From contig NZ_KE383842.1 of assembly GCF_000422465.1 (NCBI RefSeq), positions 1,509,845-1,573,844 of the forward strand: a stretch of 64,000 bases of DNA, written 5' to 3'. A program made the translations under genes and the position numbers. Positions 26,156-35,612 of this stretch are shown piece by piece; within the stretch, counting starts at the first letter, position 1, and each line of letters opens with the position of its first letter. A model generated the notes under the pieces. That model was not told the DNA's origin, ran no database searches, and saw only the letters and a program-made list of their open reading frames with translations. Source of the stretch: Paenibacillus harenae DSM 16969. Lineage in GTDB: Bacteria; Bacillota; Bacilli; Paenibacillales; Paenibacillaceae.

Positions 26156-27310
26156 TTATCTTGTGCGATTCGGCCGCAGCACCGCAGATCCGAACGCGAG
26201 CATCACCGCGGCGAACAGCAGCAGAATGAACAGTTGAAGGCCGATGTCGCCGATGCTTTGTCCTCCTCCTAACCTGTCAATCGCTTGGAGCGCCCATTTC
26301 TGCGGCATGAAGTTCGCGAGCTTCTGAATAAAATCCGGCAGAATCGACAACGGGAAGAAGCAGCCGCTGATCATACAGGTCGGCAAGATGGTCAACGTAT
26401 TGATCTGCTGCATTTGCGCGCTGTTGCGGACTAACCCCGCTACTGCCGATATAAGACCAAGCGCGGCGAGCAGGAAGCATTCCAATACAAGCAGCATGGA
26501 ACCAAACGGAATGCCGGGCGAATAGCCGAATGCAAAATAGGTTAGGCCAAGCACGATAACAAGCTGAAGAGACCCTATAATCAAGCTGCCGGCATAATTG
26601 CCTAGCGCAATGTCAAGCGCTCGAAGAGGCGCAGTGAACATTCTTGCCATCGTCCGCTGCTCGCGGTCCTCCATAATAAAACCGATGGATTGGCTGAGCA
26701 GCAGCATAACAAACATCAGAATAAGACCGATCATCATCGGTTCGGAGACCACCCGGCCCAGCTTCATGCTTACATTTGATGCTGTGACCATCGGCGATTC
26801 CTGCGCTTTGGCCAGCTCCGCCAGCAGGCCGGGATCAGCCGTTTGACCGCCGCCTGCACTTCGTAAGGCGTCTGCCGCCGCCGTCAGCTTATTCGTCTCC
26901 GCCGCAAGCAGCGACGCCAGTGAAGCGTTCCATAGCTGCTCATCCATCCGATATAAGACAGCCCCCGGCTGCCGGCCTTCCGCAATGTTTTGCGAATAAT
27001 CAGGAGGAATATAGACCGCGGCGTCCGCCTTGCCGTCCTTAACCGCAGACCGAAGCTCCTGCTCCGTCCAACCCGTTTCCAGCTTTACGTCGTATATGCT
27101 CTCCTTCTCTATAGGTGTAACCAAATATTCGCCCATTCCGCCGATATCCGCATTATTTACGATGATGACGGTTTTGCCGCCCTGCAAGTTAGCGAACAAA
27201 CCGATCATGACCGCCAGAATGACCGCAGGAATCAATACATTCATCAGCAATCCGCGGCGCGACCCCATCGTTCTCCTTATGAGGTGGACAGCGATATGAA
27301 AGCTAGGCAT
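26156..27310 (-). CDS. ABC-2 type exporter permease (LnrN-like)
   Basis: A 384-residue membrane subunit. It has an N-terminal membrane helix (GLLMNVLIPAVILAVMIGLFA), an extracytoplasmic region of about 140 residues (YDVKLETGWTEQELRSAVKDGKADAAVYIPPDYSQ) and five or six C-terminal helices with the ABC-2 signature region (DREQRTMARMFTAPLRALDIALG; ISGCFFPLSILPDF). It overlaps the preceding permease by 8 bases and is the last gene of a three-gene exporter. A permease pair plus ATPase next to a NarL-type two-component system is the linearmycin-resistance layout of B. subtilis; the substrate here is unknown. Confidence 0.85.
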   Translation of the reverse strand: MPSFHIAVHLIRRTMGSRRGLLMNVLIPAVILAVMIGLFANLQGGKTVIIVNNADIGGMGEYLVTPIEKESIYDVKLETGWTEQELRSAVKDGKADAAVYIPPDYSQNIAEGRQPGAVLYRMDEQLWNASLASLLAAETNKLTAAADALRSAGGGQTADPGLLAELAKAQESPMVTASNVSMKLGRVVSEPMMIGLILMFVMLLLSQSIGFIMEDREQRTMARMFTAPLRALDIALGNYAGSLIIGSLQLVIVLGLTYFAFGYSPGIPFGSMLLVLECFLLAALGLISAVAGLVRNSAQMQQINTLTILPTCMISGCFFPLSILPDFIQKLANFMPQKWALQAIDRLGGGQSIGDIGLQLFILLLFAAVMLAFGSAVLRPNRTR

Positions 27311-28466
27311 GCTTCTTCACCACCTTTGGCAACCTCATCATAGCAATCATAAACAAAACCGATGCGATGACGGCTAAGATTCCGATTTCATGCGATACGG
27401 CAGAGAAATCCGAGCCGCTCATCAACGCGCGCAGGCTTTCGTTCGCCCAGTGATTGACCGATAGCTTGCCCGTTATTCCAATCCTGTCTTGAATCCCCGC
27501 CATCATCCCGCCGCTTACAAAAGTCATCGTAAACACGAGAATCGAGAAAAGGGTTTGCGTGGACTTAGCCGATCCCGCAATTGACGCTACGATAATCGCA
27601 AGCCCGACTCCCGACGCAGTCGTCAGCAGACATATTAATGCTATCCATAAAAATTGGCTGCTCCATTGCACGTGATACACGTATTTGGTAAACGTAATAA
27701 TAACAATGGACTGCAGCGCCGCCAGGAAGACGGCCCCTGTAAGTATACCGGACACTACGGTCCGGAAGGATACGGGCAAGGCATACATCCGCTGAAGCGT
27801 GCCATCCTCCTTCTGCTGCAGCAGCGCAAGAGCCGCCGACATGCCGCTGTATAATAGAAACATGATCAAGTAAGCCGCCGCGTAATACTGCATGGCCGAG
27901 GTTTCGCCGAACAGCCGGTCCTCCGGATTTCCAAGCGTGCCGATCATCAGCGGCGGCTCGTCCCTTGGGCCGGCGCTTTGGACGGCGGCACCGGAGCCGA
28001 GCGCCGCCGTCGCGGCAAGCTGAAGATTGATATTCGCCATATAGCTGTTCACAACCGCATCCGCCGCAATATTTTTTTCGGCATAACGCCCGGAGAAGGT
28101 TTGCCATTCCGCTTTCTCCCCCGCCATCACCCGCTTGGAGAAATCGGCGGGCACATACACGCCGTAATCGGCGGTTCCCTCCTGCACAAAATCCTGAACC
28201 TCCCGCTCGGAGTCCGCCTTAATCACCTTAATATAGGAGGCGATGGAATCGTCGATCCAGAACTCGTTAACGCTTGCGCTCAGCTCACCTTGATCCCCCA
28301 CGTAAAGCGCAAGCTTTGCCGGCTTTATTTCCGTATCGAACGCGCTCCCGAGCAGAAGGATCAGCAGTAAGGGCAGCCCGATTAATATAATAAGAACCGA
28401 CCGCATCCGGCTGTATTTCACCAGCTCATAATAGGCGGTTGTCAACCAAATCCGCATCCTGAACAC
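27303..28466 (-). CDS. ABC-2 type exporter permease (LnrM-like)
   Basis: A 387-residue paralogue of its neighbour. It has one N-terminal helix (MRSVLIILIGLPLLLILLLGSAF), an outside domain (about 45-190, including VQDFVQEGTADYGVYVPADFSKRV) and C-terminal membrane helices with LLQQKEDGTLQRMYALPVSFRTVVSGILTG, where the EDGT-R-MYALP stretch is the ABC-2 coupling region. The gene starts 3 bases after the ATPase stop and overlaps the next gene. The two permeases probably form a heterodimer that works with the single ATPase to expel an amphipathic compound. Confidence 0.85.
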   Translation of the reverse strand: MFRMRIWLTTAYYELVKYSRMRSVLIILIGLPLLLILLLGSAFDTEIKPAKLALYVGDQGELSASVNEFWIDDSIASYIKVIKADSEREVQDFVQEGTADYGVYVPADFSKRVMAGEKAEWQTFSGRYAEKNIAADAVVNSYMANINLQLAATAALGSGAAVQSAGPRDEPPLMIGTLGNPEDRLFGETSAMQYYAAAYLIMFLLYSGMSAALALLQQKEDGTLQRMYALPVSFRTVVSGILTGAVFLAALQSIVIITFTKYVYHVQWSSQFLWIALICLLTTASGVGLAIIVASIAGSAKSTQTLFSILVFTMTFVSGGMMAGIQDRIGITGKLSVNHWANESLRALMSGSDFSAVSHEIGILAVIASVLFMIAMMRLPKVVKKHA

Positions 28467-28469
28467 CTC

Positions 28470-29414
28470 CTATTCATCCCTCAACGTACGTCCGGTCATT
28501 TGCAGAAACAGCGATTCGAGATTCGGTTCGATCCGCGACAGCTTGCGCAGCGTAATCCCGTGCTTTTGCATAATAAACAACAAGTCCTGCAGTATTGACG
28601 GCGATTCCTTCACCGTTACTTCAACCGTCCTGCCGTTATCGCTCTCTGCCAGCTCCTTCACGCTTGGATGGGCCTTCATCTCCTGCATCGTCAAGTCGGA
28701 CCGGCGGTCAATTTCAAAAATAAGCTTTTCTTCCTGACCGGCCTGCCGCTTAAGCTCCTCCTTCGTTCCGCAGGCGATCAGCTTCCCCTGGTCAAGGATG
28801 CCCACGCGCGAACAGATCGTCTCGACTTCCTCCATATAATGGCTTGTGTAAATAACGGTGGAGCCCAGTCTGTTCAGCTCTCTTACCGATTCCAAAATAT
28901 GATTCCGCGACTGCGGATCTATGCCTACCGTCGGCTCATCCATAATAATAAGCTTAGGGCGGTGCATAATGGCGCAAGCGATGTTGAGCCTGCGTTTCAT
29001 ACCGCCGGAGAACGTGGAGGGCTTATCCTTGGCCCGCTCCCGCAGCCCGACGAATTGCAGCGCTTCATCCGCTCTCTCCTGCAGCAGCTTCCCTCTTAAA
29101 CCGTACAGCTTGGCGAAAAAGGTTACGTTCTCCCGTGCCGTCAAGCTCTCGTAGATCGCAAGCTCCTGCGGAACAAGCCCAATCCTCCGCTTGACCTCAA
29201 GCGGCTGCTTGCGGATGGAGTAACCGTCCACCATAATTTCGCCGCCGCTCAAATCAAGCAGCCCCGACAGCATGCTGATCGCCGTACTTTTTCCCGCGCC
29301 GTTCGGTCCGAGCAGGCCGAAAATTTCTCCCTCTTCGATCGTAAAGGTAAGATGGTTAACGGTTAAGACCGTATCATATTTTTTGACTACCTCGCGAAAT
29401 GCAACTAGGCTCAT
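28470..29414 (-). CDS. ABC exporter ATP-binding protein (LnrL-like)
   Basis: A 314-residue ATPase from the ATG at 29414 (AAGGGA upstream). Walker A is GLLGPNGAGKSTAISML (about 38-50), the Q-loop is VPQELAIYE, the signature is STFSGGMKRRLNIACAI (about 138), Walker B is KLIIMDEPTVGIDPQSR and the H-loop is TSHYMEE. The C-terminal extension (about 220-314) is typical of DrrA/NatA-type drug-export ATPases. It is the first gene of the exporter operon, divergent from the histidine kinase gene, with an inverted-repeat operator candidate between them. Confidence 0.9.
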   Translation of the reverse strand: MSLVAFREVVKKYDTVLTVNHLTFTIEEGEIFGLLGPNGAGKSTAISMLSGLLDLSGGEIMVDGYSIRKQPLEVKRRIGLVPQELAIYESLTARENVTFFAKLYGLRGKLLQERADEALQFVGLRERAKDKPSTFSGGMKRRLNIACAIMHRPKLIIMDEPTVGIDPQSRNHILESVRELNRLGSTVIYTSHYMEEVETICSRVGILDQGKLIACGTKEELKRQAGQEEKLIFEIDRRSDLTMQEMKAHPSVKELAESDNGRTVEVTVKESPSILQDLLFIMQKHGITLRKLSRIEPNLESLFLQMTGRTLRDE

Positions 29415-29489
29415 TATGCGATCATTCCCTTCGATTTGCTTCGATAAGTCAATTGTAGCCAATGAAAGGTTAAGCCGCAGGTCTATAAA

Positions 29490-29508
29490 GTCACCTTCTC
29501 CAGGTGAC
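29490..29508. promoter_or_regulatory. Inverted repeat, candidate response-regulator operator
   Basis: A perfect GTCACCT-N5-AGGTGAC lies in the 184-base gap between the divergent exporter and two-component genes. On the minus strand it overlaps a possible -35 (TTGTCA) and the spacer to TTATAG, so it could control the exporter. Confidence 0.55.
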
Positions 29509-29560
29509 AAAAGTCATTTCTCTAAAAGCGAAGCGCTCGTCGGGTCGTGCGGGCGTGTGC

Positions 29561-29566
29561 TATAAT
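29561..29566 (+). promoter_or_regulatory. Putative -10 of the two-component operon
   Basis: TATAAT lies 33 bases before the kinase start codon, but no good -35 is visible upstream. Confidence 0.4.
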
Positions 29567-29598
29567 GAAGCAAATTCAGCTGCGGGAGCACGTTCGAC

Positions 29599-30729
29599 AT
29601 GAAAAAACTGCTTTACCGGATTCGAATCATGCTTGCGGGCGCGTCTATCGTCATCAGCGTTGCAGACATTGAGGCGGACGACTATGCTTCGTATACCGCC
29701 CTTGTCTTGCTGGCTCTGCTCATCATCAGGGCCGGGACGCTGCTTCCCCGGCTAACGAGACTGCTGCTGCTCATCGAATTAATAAGCTTCGCCTGGTTTT
29801 CCTATACGTACGGCGGCGTGCTGTTTCTGCTATTATTCTCTACGTTAATCGCCATATTCCAGACCGGACCCGCCCGTCTTACAGGCATTGCCTGGTCGGC
29901 CTTCGGGCTTGGCATGCTTATAACGGGCATGCACGGCAGCGGGCATGTCACGCTTGTGGCCGTTATTGTGCTGTGGGCTTCGACTGCGGCTATTTTGTAT
30001 GCAGCCAATGAATTGAATGACAAGCGCCATCGAATGGAAGATTTATACGAAGCGCTGGCAGCCAGTCATGAGGAGCTTGACGCCGCCAGACGGCGGATGC
30101 TGGAATATGCGTCCCAGATCGGACAATATGCCCAGACGGAGGAACGAAACCGGATCGCGAAGGATATTCATGACGATCTCGGCCACCGGCTCATTCGCGT
30201 CAAAATGATGTCCGAAGCGGCGCTGCGTTTGTTCGATGCCGATACGGACAGGGCGAGGAGCACGGTTGAACAAATCCGCGACCAGCTTCAGGACAGCATG
30301 GAGCGAATGCGCCGGACGGTGCGCAGGCTATCGGATGACGACGAGCGCGACTCCAGAAAATATGCGCTGGACAAGCTCGTACAAGAATCCGCGGACGGAT
30401 TAGGCATTCAAGTCAGCTTTGAAGTGCGCGGCATCCCTCGATCGCTCTATCCGAGCATGGAGCTCATCCTGTTCAAAAACGCGCAGGAAGCTATTACGAA
30501 CGCTATCCGTCACGGACATGCCACAATAGTGGAAATCGAGCTCCGGTATGATGAGTCAAGCGTCTCCTTAACGATAGCCAATAATGGTGCGATCCCTGAA
30601 GGACCCGTCGAAGCGGGGCTTGGCATGCGGGGGATGAAGGAACGGATCGCGCTGGTCGGAGGGCGCCTGGAATGGCAGTTAACAGACCGGTTCTCGGTAA
30701 CGACGACTTTGCCTCTTCTAGGAATATAA
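29599..30729 (+). CDS. NarL-group sensor histidine kinase (LnrJ-like)
   Basis: 376 residues. About five short membrane helices fill residues 15-145 with almost no extracytoplasmic loop, so the sensor probably detects ligands inside the membrane. A coiled linker (NDKRHRMEDLYEALAASHEELDAARRRM) leads to the HisKA_3 box RNRIAKDIHDDLGHRLIRVKMM (phospho-His near 194) and an HATPase_c domain (KNAQEAITNAIRHGHAT; TIANNGAIPEGPVEAGLGMRGMKERI). It is followed after 37 bases by its response regulator. It is related to the LiaS/DesK/LnrJ type of intramembrane-sensing kinases. Confidence 0.9.
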   Translation: MKKLLYRIRIMLAGASIVISVADIEADDYASYTALVLLALLIIRAGTLLPRLTRLLLLIELISFAWFSYTYGGVLFLLLFSTLIAIFQTGPARLTGIAWSAFGLGMLITGMHGSGHVTLVAVIVLWASTAAILYAANELNDKRHRMEDLYEALAASHEELDAARRRMLEYASQIGQYAQTEERNRIAKDIHDDLGHRLIRVKMMSEAALRLFDADTDRARSTVEQIRDQLQDSMERMRRTVRRLSDDDERDSRKYALDKLVQESADGLGIQVSFEVRGIPRSLYPSMELILFKNAQEAITNAIRHGHATIVEIELRYDESSVSLTIANNGAIPEGPVEAGLGMRGMKERIALVGGRLEWQLTDRFSVTTTLPLLGI

Positions 30730-30766
30730 GCGCCTTATGAGCCGCTGAAGAATGGAGATGCTTGTA

Positions 30767-31411
30767 ATGATGATACGAGTATTAATCGTTGATGATGACC
30801 CTTTTATACGGGAGAGCATGCAGGTCATCCTTGATCTGGATAAGGAGCTGTCTGTCGCAGGCGTTTGCGGCAACGGACAGGAAGCTGCCGAGTTTGTGCG
30901 CCGGCAGCCTGTCGATGTCGTGCTTATGGATATTCGGATGCCCGTCTGCGACGGCGTTGAAGGCACGAAGCTGCTGCGGGGGCTTGAACAGCCGCCGGCC
31001 GTGCTTATTCTGACTACCTTCGATGATGATGAATATGTCGCGCAAGCCATTCGTAACGGCGCAAACGGTTATTTGCTCAAAAATGTCCCGCCCAGCCGGA
31101 TTATCAACGGCATTAAGACGGTCCATGAGGGCTCCATCCTTATTCATCCAGACATCGCCAGGAAGCTGGCGGGCATGCTGGAATCGCCGCGCGGCGATTC
31201 ATCCAAATCGCTTGCGTTCGACGTCTTGACGCAAGCCGAATCCCAGATCGTCCGGCTAATTGCGGACGGGAAGTCGAATAAAGAGATTGCGGCTTCCCTC
31301 TTCCTTAGCGAAGGAACGATCAAAAATTATATTTCCGAGATTTTACACAAGCTGGAGCTTCGGGACCGCACGCAAATCGCTATTTTTTATTTGAAATCAT
31401 TACATCAATGA
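30767..31411 (+). CDS. NarL/LuxR-type response regulator (LnrK-like)
   Basis: 214 residues from the ATG at 30767 (GGAG nine bases upstream). The receiver has the acidic pocket VDDDPF, phospho-acceptor Asp in [14 protein letters not shown] (about 55), the T/S in [12 protein letters not shown] and Lys in YLLKNVPPS. The C-terminal LuxR helix-turn-helix is [22 protein letters not shown] with [19 protein letters not shown]. It is the partner of the kinase just upstream and the probable activator of the divergent ABC-2 exporter. Confidence 0.93.
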   Translation: MMIRVLIVDDDPFIRESMQVILDLDKELSVAGVCGNGQEAAEFVRRQPVDVVLMDIRMPVCDGVEGTKLLRGLEQPPAVLILTTFDDDEYVAQAIRNGANGYLLKNVPPSRIINGIKTVHEGSILIHPDIARKLAGMLESPRGDSSKSLAFDVLTQAESQIVRLIADGKSNKEIAASLFLSEGTIKNYISEILHKLELRDRTQIAIFYLKSLHQ

Positions 31412-31437
31412 TCATACGTAAGGGAGAGAGACAACCG

Positions 31438-32085
31438 ATGACGACACAGACCGTTTCCGCCGGACTGCCCGGTTTTACACAGGCTGACTTCGACGTTTTC
31501 CAGCTGCAGGGGCTTGAGGAGAGGATGGAAGCCATTCAGCAACAAATCCAGCCTAAGTTTCGCGCGATCGGCCAGCAGCTCAGCGCTGGCATAGCCGTTC
31601 ACGCCGGCATAGAGATGCATTTGCATGTGGCCAGGCATGCGCGCCGCAAAGTAAATCCTCCAAAGGATACGTGGCTTGCGATAGGCAGCAATAAAAGAGG
31701 GTATAAAGCTCATCCGCATTTCCAGCTCGGATTGTTTGACGACCATTTGTTCATTTGGCTGGCCTTTATTTATGAGGTACCGAACAAAAAGGCGATTGCA
31801 GCTTCCTTATTGAAACAGATCGATCAGGTTATCGCCGCTGTACCGCACGATTACGTGCTTTCCATGGATCACATGAAGAAGGATTCCGCTGCCGTCAGCG
31901 GAATGACGAGACGAGACTGGAAAGAAGCGCTTGTGCGCTTCCGCGACGTGCAGAAGGCGGAGCTTCTGATCGGCCGGCATGTCCAGGCGGGCGATCCGCT
32001 GCTGCAAGACGGAGATGCGCTGCTGCGGTTCGCCTCCTCCACCTGCGAGGCGCTTATGCCGATTTATCGTTTGGCGAACCTGTAA
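31438..32085 (+). CDS. yktB: UPF0637/DUF1054 protein YktB
   Basis: 215 residues, started at the ATG at 31438 to give MTTQTV, like the Bacillus protein. Family phrases are [62 protein letters not shown] and [11 protein letters not shown]. It is a cytoplasmic protein of unknown biochemical role, widely kept in Bacillales. It lies 26 bases after the response regulator and may be read through from that operon, ending at the shared terminator. Confidence 0.9.
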   Translation: MTTQTVSAGLPGFTQADFDVFQLQGLEERMEAIQQQIQPKFRAIGQQLSAGIAVHAGIEMHLHVARHARRKVNPPKDTWLAIGSNKRGYKAHPHFQLGLFDDHLFIWLAFIYEVPNKKAIAASLLKQIDQVIAAVPHDYVLSMDHMKKDSAAVSGMTRRDWKEALVRFRDVQKAELLIGRHVQAGDPLLQDGDALLRFASSTCEALMPIYRLANL

Positions 32086-32092
32086 CAAAGTC

Positions 32093-32140
32093 AGAGGCTG
32101 TGCCCCGAGGTCACGATCGACCTTAGAGCACAGCCTCTTC
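32093..32140. terminator. Bidirectional terminator between yktB and the MFS gene
   Basis: Arms AGAGGCTGTGC/GCACAGCCTCT surround an internal structured loop between convergent genes. T-rich sequence follows on the plus strand. Confidence 0.85.
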
Positions 32141-32143
32141 TTA

Positions 32144-33334
32144 TTACGCGCTTTCCGAAGTACCCGTCCGACCGCCGTTTTTGTCCAGTTGGCGGAAGCG
32201 GAGCAGGAGAAGCAGCGCAGCCAAGCACAAGATGCCGCCGAGCAAATACGGCAGACCCATTTGGATCGTAAAAATAAACGAGCCGAGCAGCGGTCCGGCA
32301 ATCCGTCCGAGACTGTCCATGGAGGAGCTTAAACCTGAAGCGACCCCTTGTCCGACAGTTGTCTTCTGGGTGATCAGCGAAGTTACGCATGGACGGATGA
32401 GCGAATTGCCGATTCCGAACACGGCCAGCGACATAGTTGCCCACCATAAGGAATGAGCGCCTAATAAAAGAAAGAAGCCCAGCGCCGAAATAATGAGCCC
32501 CAGCGCAATATACTTTGGCTCCTCCCCCGCCTTGATCCTCCGCCGTACGAAGCCTCCTTGCACAACCGCGCCGACAAAGCCGCAGACAAAAAATAATAGG
32601 CCGACCTGCAGCGGGGTTACGCCAAATCGGCGCATCCCGAAAAACTGCAGCGTCGCTTCCATGCCCGCCAGCGTAAACGTAACAAAAAAGGCGAGTATGT
32701 ATAAGTATTTAAGCGGTCCCGTAAAAGCGGACCAGCGTGAAACCCGTTTCTCTGTCTTCGGTCTCCGCCGCTCCGGCGCAAGCGATTCCTTCAGCTTGGA
32801 TGCGGCAAGAAAGAATGTAATCAACGCCAGCGCGGAAGCCGTGTAAAATGGCGTTTCCAATGAGATGATGCTGAGCAAACCGCCGAAGCCTGGCCCGATC
32901 GTAAACCCGAGACCGATGGACATGCCGACAAGCCCCATCCCTTTCGTCCGGTTCTCCGCCGTCGTAATATCCGCCACATACGCAACGATAACGGAAGCAA
33001 CCGCGCCGGAGAAGAAACCGCCTAAGATTCTGGATAAATACATAAGCAGCAGATTGCCCGACGACAATCCGAACAACAAGAAGCTTGCCGCGAATCCGAG
33101 CACGCCGGCAAGAATGATCGGTCTTCTGCCGATCCGGTCGGACAAACTTCCCCACATCGGCGACAGAATGAAGGAAACGGCGGAATAGACGGCCAGCATC
33201 CACCCTGTATGTATTTCTGCGTTCGCCGGATCGGCTTCCTGAATAATTTCCGGCATTACCGGGATGATAATTCCGAATCCTATAAAGGTCGTCATTAAAA
33301 TGGCCATAACGATTAACATGCGTTTATCTTTCAT
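32144..33334 (-). CDS. MFS drug-type efflux transporter
   Basis: 396 residues from the ATG at 33334 (GGAGGGG). It has twelve predicted membrane helices. MFS motif A is GSLSDRIGRRPIILAGVLGF between helices 2 and 3, motif C-like GPGFGGLLS is in helix 5, and a related loop (RRRIKAGEEPKYIALGLI) lies between helices 8 and 9. The closest general resemblance is to 12-helix drug:H+ antiporters (TetA/YitG type). The substrate is unknown. It is monocistronic and divergent from speA. Confidence 0.85.
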   Translation of the reverse strand: MKDKRMLIVMAILMTTFIGFGIIIPVMPEIIQEADPANAEIHTGWMLAVYSAVSFILSPMWGSLSDRIGRRPIILAGVLGFAASFLLFGLSSGNLLLMYLSRILGGFFSGAVASVIVAYVADITTAENRTKGMGLVGMSIGLGFTIGPGFGGLLSIISLETPFYTASALALITFFLAASKLKESLAPERRRPKTEKRVSRWSAFTGPLKYLYILAFFVTFTLAGMEATLQFFGMRRFGVTPLQVGLLFFVCGFVGAVVQGGFVRRRIKAGEEPKYIALGLIISALGFFLLLGAHSLWWATMSLAVFGIGNSLIRPCVTSLITQKTTVGQGVASGLSSSMDSLGRIAGPLLGSFIFTIQMGLPYLLGGILCLAALLLLLRFRQLDKNGGRTGTSESA

Positions 33335-33442
33335 GCTGCAACCCCTCCACCAATCTATGTTACCATAACCGTTTAACCGCCATGTATGAACAATTAAAGA
33401 ACAAATTCGGATTCCCGGCTCTGACCGCAAAAAAAATGAAGC

Positions 33443-33470
33443 TTGCAATCCCACCCGTATTTGCTATACT
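33443..33470 (+). promoter_or_regulatory. Promoter of speA
   Basis: TTGCAA (33443-33448) and TATACT (33465-33470) with 16-base spacing, about 40 bases before the start codon. Confidence 0.65.
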
Positions 33471-33513
33471 CAACTTTGTTTGTAATCTCGAATGAAAGGC
33501 AGGGATGAACGCG

Positions 33514-34983
33514 ATGGATCATTCAAGAACCCCTCTCTTCAGTGCGCTTCGCCGGCATGCGGAGCAGGATCCCGTTCAATTTCATATACCCGGACATAAA
33601 AAAGGATTAGGCAGCGACACGGAATTCCGCGAGTTTATCGGCGATAACGCGCTGTCGATCGACTTGATCAATATAGCTCCGCTCGATGACCTTCACCAGC
33701 CAATCGGCGTCATCGAGGAAGCGCAGAAGCTAGCCGCAGACGCCTTTGGCGCCGACTATACCTATTTCTCGGTGCAGGGCACCAGCGGTGCGATTATGAC
33801 GATGATATTGACGGTATGCGCGCCCGGCGAGAAAATCATCGTGCCGCGCAACGTGCATAAATCCATCATGGCTGCCATCATATTTGCAGGAGCCAGGCCC
33901 GTATTTATTTCGCCGGCAAGAGACAATAACCTGGGAATCGATCACGGCATAACGACGCGCTCCGTTCGGAAGGCGCTGGAACGCCATCCGGATGCCAAAG
34001 CGGTGCTTGTCATCAATCCGACTTATTTCGGCATTTGCACGAATCTGAAGGAAATCGTCGATGTGGTTCACAGCTACGATATCCCGGTACTCGTCGACGA
34101 AGCGCATGGCGTTCTGATCCATTTTCACGAGAAGCTTCCGATGTCAGCTATGCAAGCCGGCGCCGATATGGCGGCAACCAGCGTACATAAGCTGGGTGGT
34201 TCCATGACGCAAAGCTCGGTGCTTAACGTCCGGAAAGGACGGGTCAACCCGCACCGTATTCAAACGGTCATCAGCATGCTGACGACAACCTCAACATCGT
34301 ATATTTTGCTGGCATCGCTCGATACATCGAGGCGGAACCTCGCTTTGAACGGACATGCCTTGGCGGAACAGGCCATCGAGCTTGCCCAATATGCCCGGAA
34401 GCAAATCAACGAGATTCCCGGCCTGGAATGCTTCGGGGAAGATATTCTCGGCGGCGAAGCGACTTACGACTACGATCCGACCAAAGTATCCGTCCATGTC
34501 CGCCATCTAGGCATTACCGGCTACGAAACGGAAAATTGGCTGCGCGATCATTATAATGTTGAAATCGAAATGAGCGACATGTATAACATTCTTTGCCTAG
34601 TTACGCCGGGCGATACCTCCGAGTCCATAGGGAAATTGATCGCTGCGCTGCGCGGCCTCTCCGAACGTTTCCATGAAGGCGCTGAGGCTAGAGAGCTGAT
34701 CGTCAAAATTCCGGACATCCCGCAGCTCTCCCTCACGCCTCGCGACGCTTTCTATGGCGAGACGGAGGTCATTCCGTTCAAGGAATCGGCTGGCCGGATT
34801 ATCGCTGAATTTATATACGTATACCCTCCGGGCATACCGATCCTTCTGCCAGGCGAGGTCATATCTCAAAAAAATATCGATTACATCGTCGATCATGTCG
34901 AAGTCGGACTTCCGGTCAAAGGACCCGAGGACCGCAGCATCGAATTCGTCAAAGTCATCGTCGAAGAAACGGCTATCTCTTAA
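33514..34983 (+). CDS. speA: Arginine decarboxylase, SpeA type (Orn/Lys/Arg decarboxylase family)
   Basis: 489 residues from the ATG at 33514, which aligns with the Bacillus N-terminus (MDHSRTPLF); the ATG at 33505 is also possible. It is a PLP fold-type I decarboxylase: VQFHIPGHKKG near the start, FSVQGTSGAIMTM, VDEAHGVLIHFHE (Asp to PLP ring) and ATSVHKLGGSMTQSS with the Schiff-base Lys. The C-terminal domain contains TPRDAFYGETEVIPF and YPPGIPILLPGE. It makes agmatine for polyamine synthesis. Arginine rather than lysine specificity is from overall likeness to B. subtilis SpeA. Confidence 0.9.
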   Translation: MDHSRTPLFSALRRHAEQDPVQFHIPGHKKGLGSDTEFREFIGDNALSIDLINIAPLDDLHQPIGVIEEAQKLAADAFGADYTYFSVQGTSGAIMTMILTVCAPGEKIIVPRNVHKSIMAAIIFAGARPVFISPARDNNLGIDHGITTRSVRKALERHPDAKAVLVINPTYFGICTNLKEIVDVVHSYDIPVLVDEAHGVLIHFHEKLPMSAMQAGADMAATSVHKLGGSMTQSSVLNVRKGRVNPHRIQTVISMLTTTSTSYILLASLDTSRRNLALNGHALAEQAIELAQYARKQINEIPGLECFGEDILGGEATYDYDPTKVSVHVRHLGITGYETENWLRDHYNVEIEMSDMYNILCLVTPGDTSESIGKLIAALRGLSERFHEGAEARELIVKIPDIPQLSLTPRDAFYGETEVIPFKESAGRIIAEFIYVYPPGIPILLPGEVISQKNIDYIVDHVEVGLPVKGPEDRSIEFVKVIVEETAIS

Positions 34984-34990
34984 TTCATCC

Positions 34991-35041
34991 TGAATGCCGG
35001 TCGTACAGCTGTTACAGGGCTGCTGCGGCCGGCATTTCTCT
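34991..35041 (+). terminator. Rho-independent terminator of speA
   Basis: The arms AATGCCGGTCG and GCGGCCGGCATT form a hairpin with inner CAGC/GCTG pairs, followed by TTCTCTTGT. Confidence 0.75.
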
Positions 35042-35116
35042 TGTCCCCTAACTGTACAACCCACATATTGTAAACCCATACCCCGCATGCTATTATGTTG
35101 TCAGAGGTGAGAGGCG

Positions 35117-35533
35117 ATGAGTCAAAGCGCTTACATAAAATTCGTGCAAGGATCTACGGTTGAAGCCATGACCTTGGAAGACATTCGGAGCAAGCTCCTG
35201 CATTACCGGGAACAGACGGCCTTAACCGGCTCGCAGCTGGACTGGGATTACGCGGATGCCGCTTTTCCTTATACCATTGAATCCAAGCAGGATGACCGCT
35301 GGTTTTATTTGAAGGGAACCAACCCGCTTTACAAGCATATTATATTCGGTCCCGGCGAGACGCGGAGCGCTGCAGGGCAATCCGTTCCTTGCGTGCAGGT
35401 TGTGCTGCCGGACGAAGCCACGCATGGCGATAAAGCCAAAGCGAACGAGCTTTGCAAATATTTAGCCAAGCAATGTCAAGCGGAGCTCACCATGTTCAAT
35501 GGGCGTACGATTTATTATAATCCCAGAAAATGA
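35117..35533 (+). CDS. DUF1885-like small protein
   Basis: 138 residues starting MSQSAYIKFVQGS behind AGAGGTGAGAGG. Hallmarks I associate with DUF1885 are EDIRSKLLHYREQTALTGSQLDWDYADAAFPY and the C-terminal CKYLAKQCQAELTMFNGRTIYYNP. It is a soluble mixed alpha/beta protein without signal peptide or known catalytic residues; the function is unknown. It stands alone, convergent with the DUF1292 gene. Confidence 0.7.
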   Translation: MSQSAYIKFVQGSTVEAMTLEDIRSKLLHYREQTALTGSQLDWDYADAAFPYTIESKQDDRWFYLKGTNPLYKHIIFGPGETRSAAGQSVPCVQVVLPDEATHGDKAKANELCKYLAKQCQAELTMFNGRTIYYNPRK

Positions 35534-35550
35534 GAACGCATCAGGCATAC

Positions 35551-35581
35551 AAAAAAATCCGCGGCGTATGCGCGCGGATCT
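35551..35581 (-). terminator. Terminator of the DUF1292 gene
   Basis: The arms ATCCGCG/CGCGGAT around a CGCATACG-type loop give a hairpin followed by seven T's on the minus strand. Confidence 0.88.
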
Positions 35582-35612
35582 CTTCGTATACTTGTCCCTA
35601 CGGGTGAAGGCT

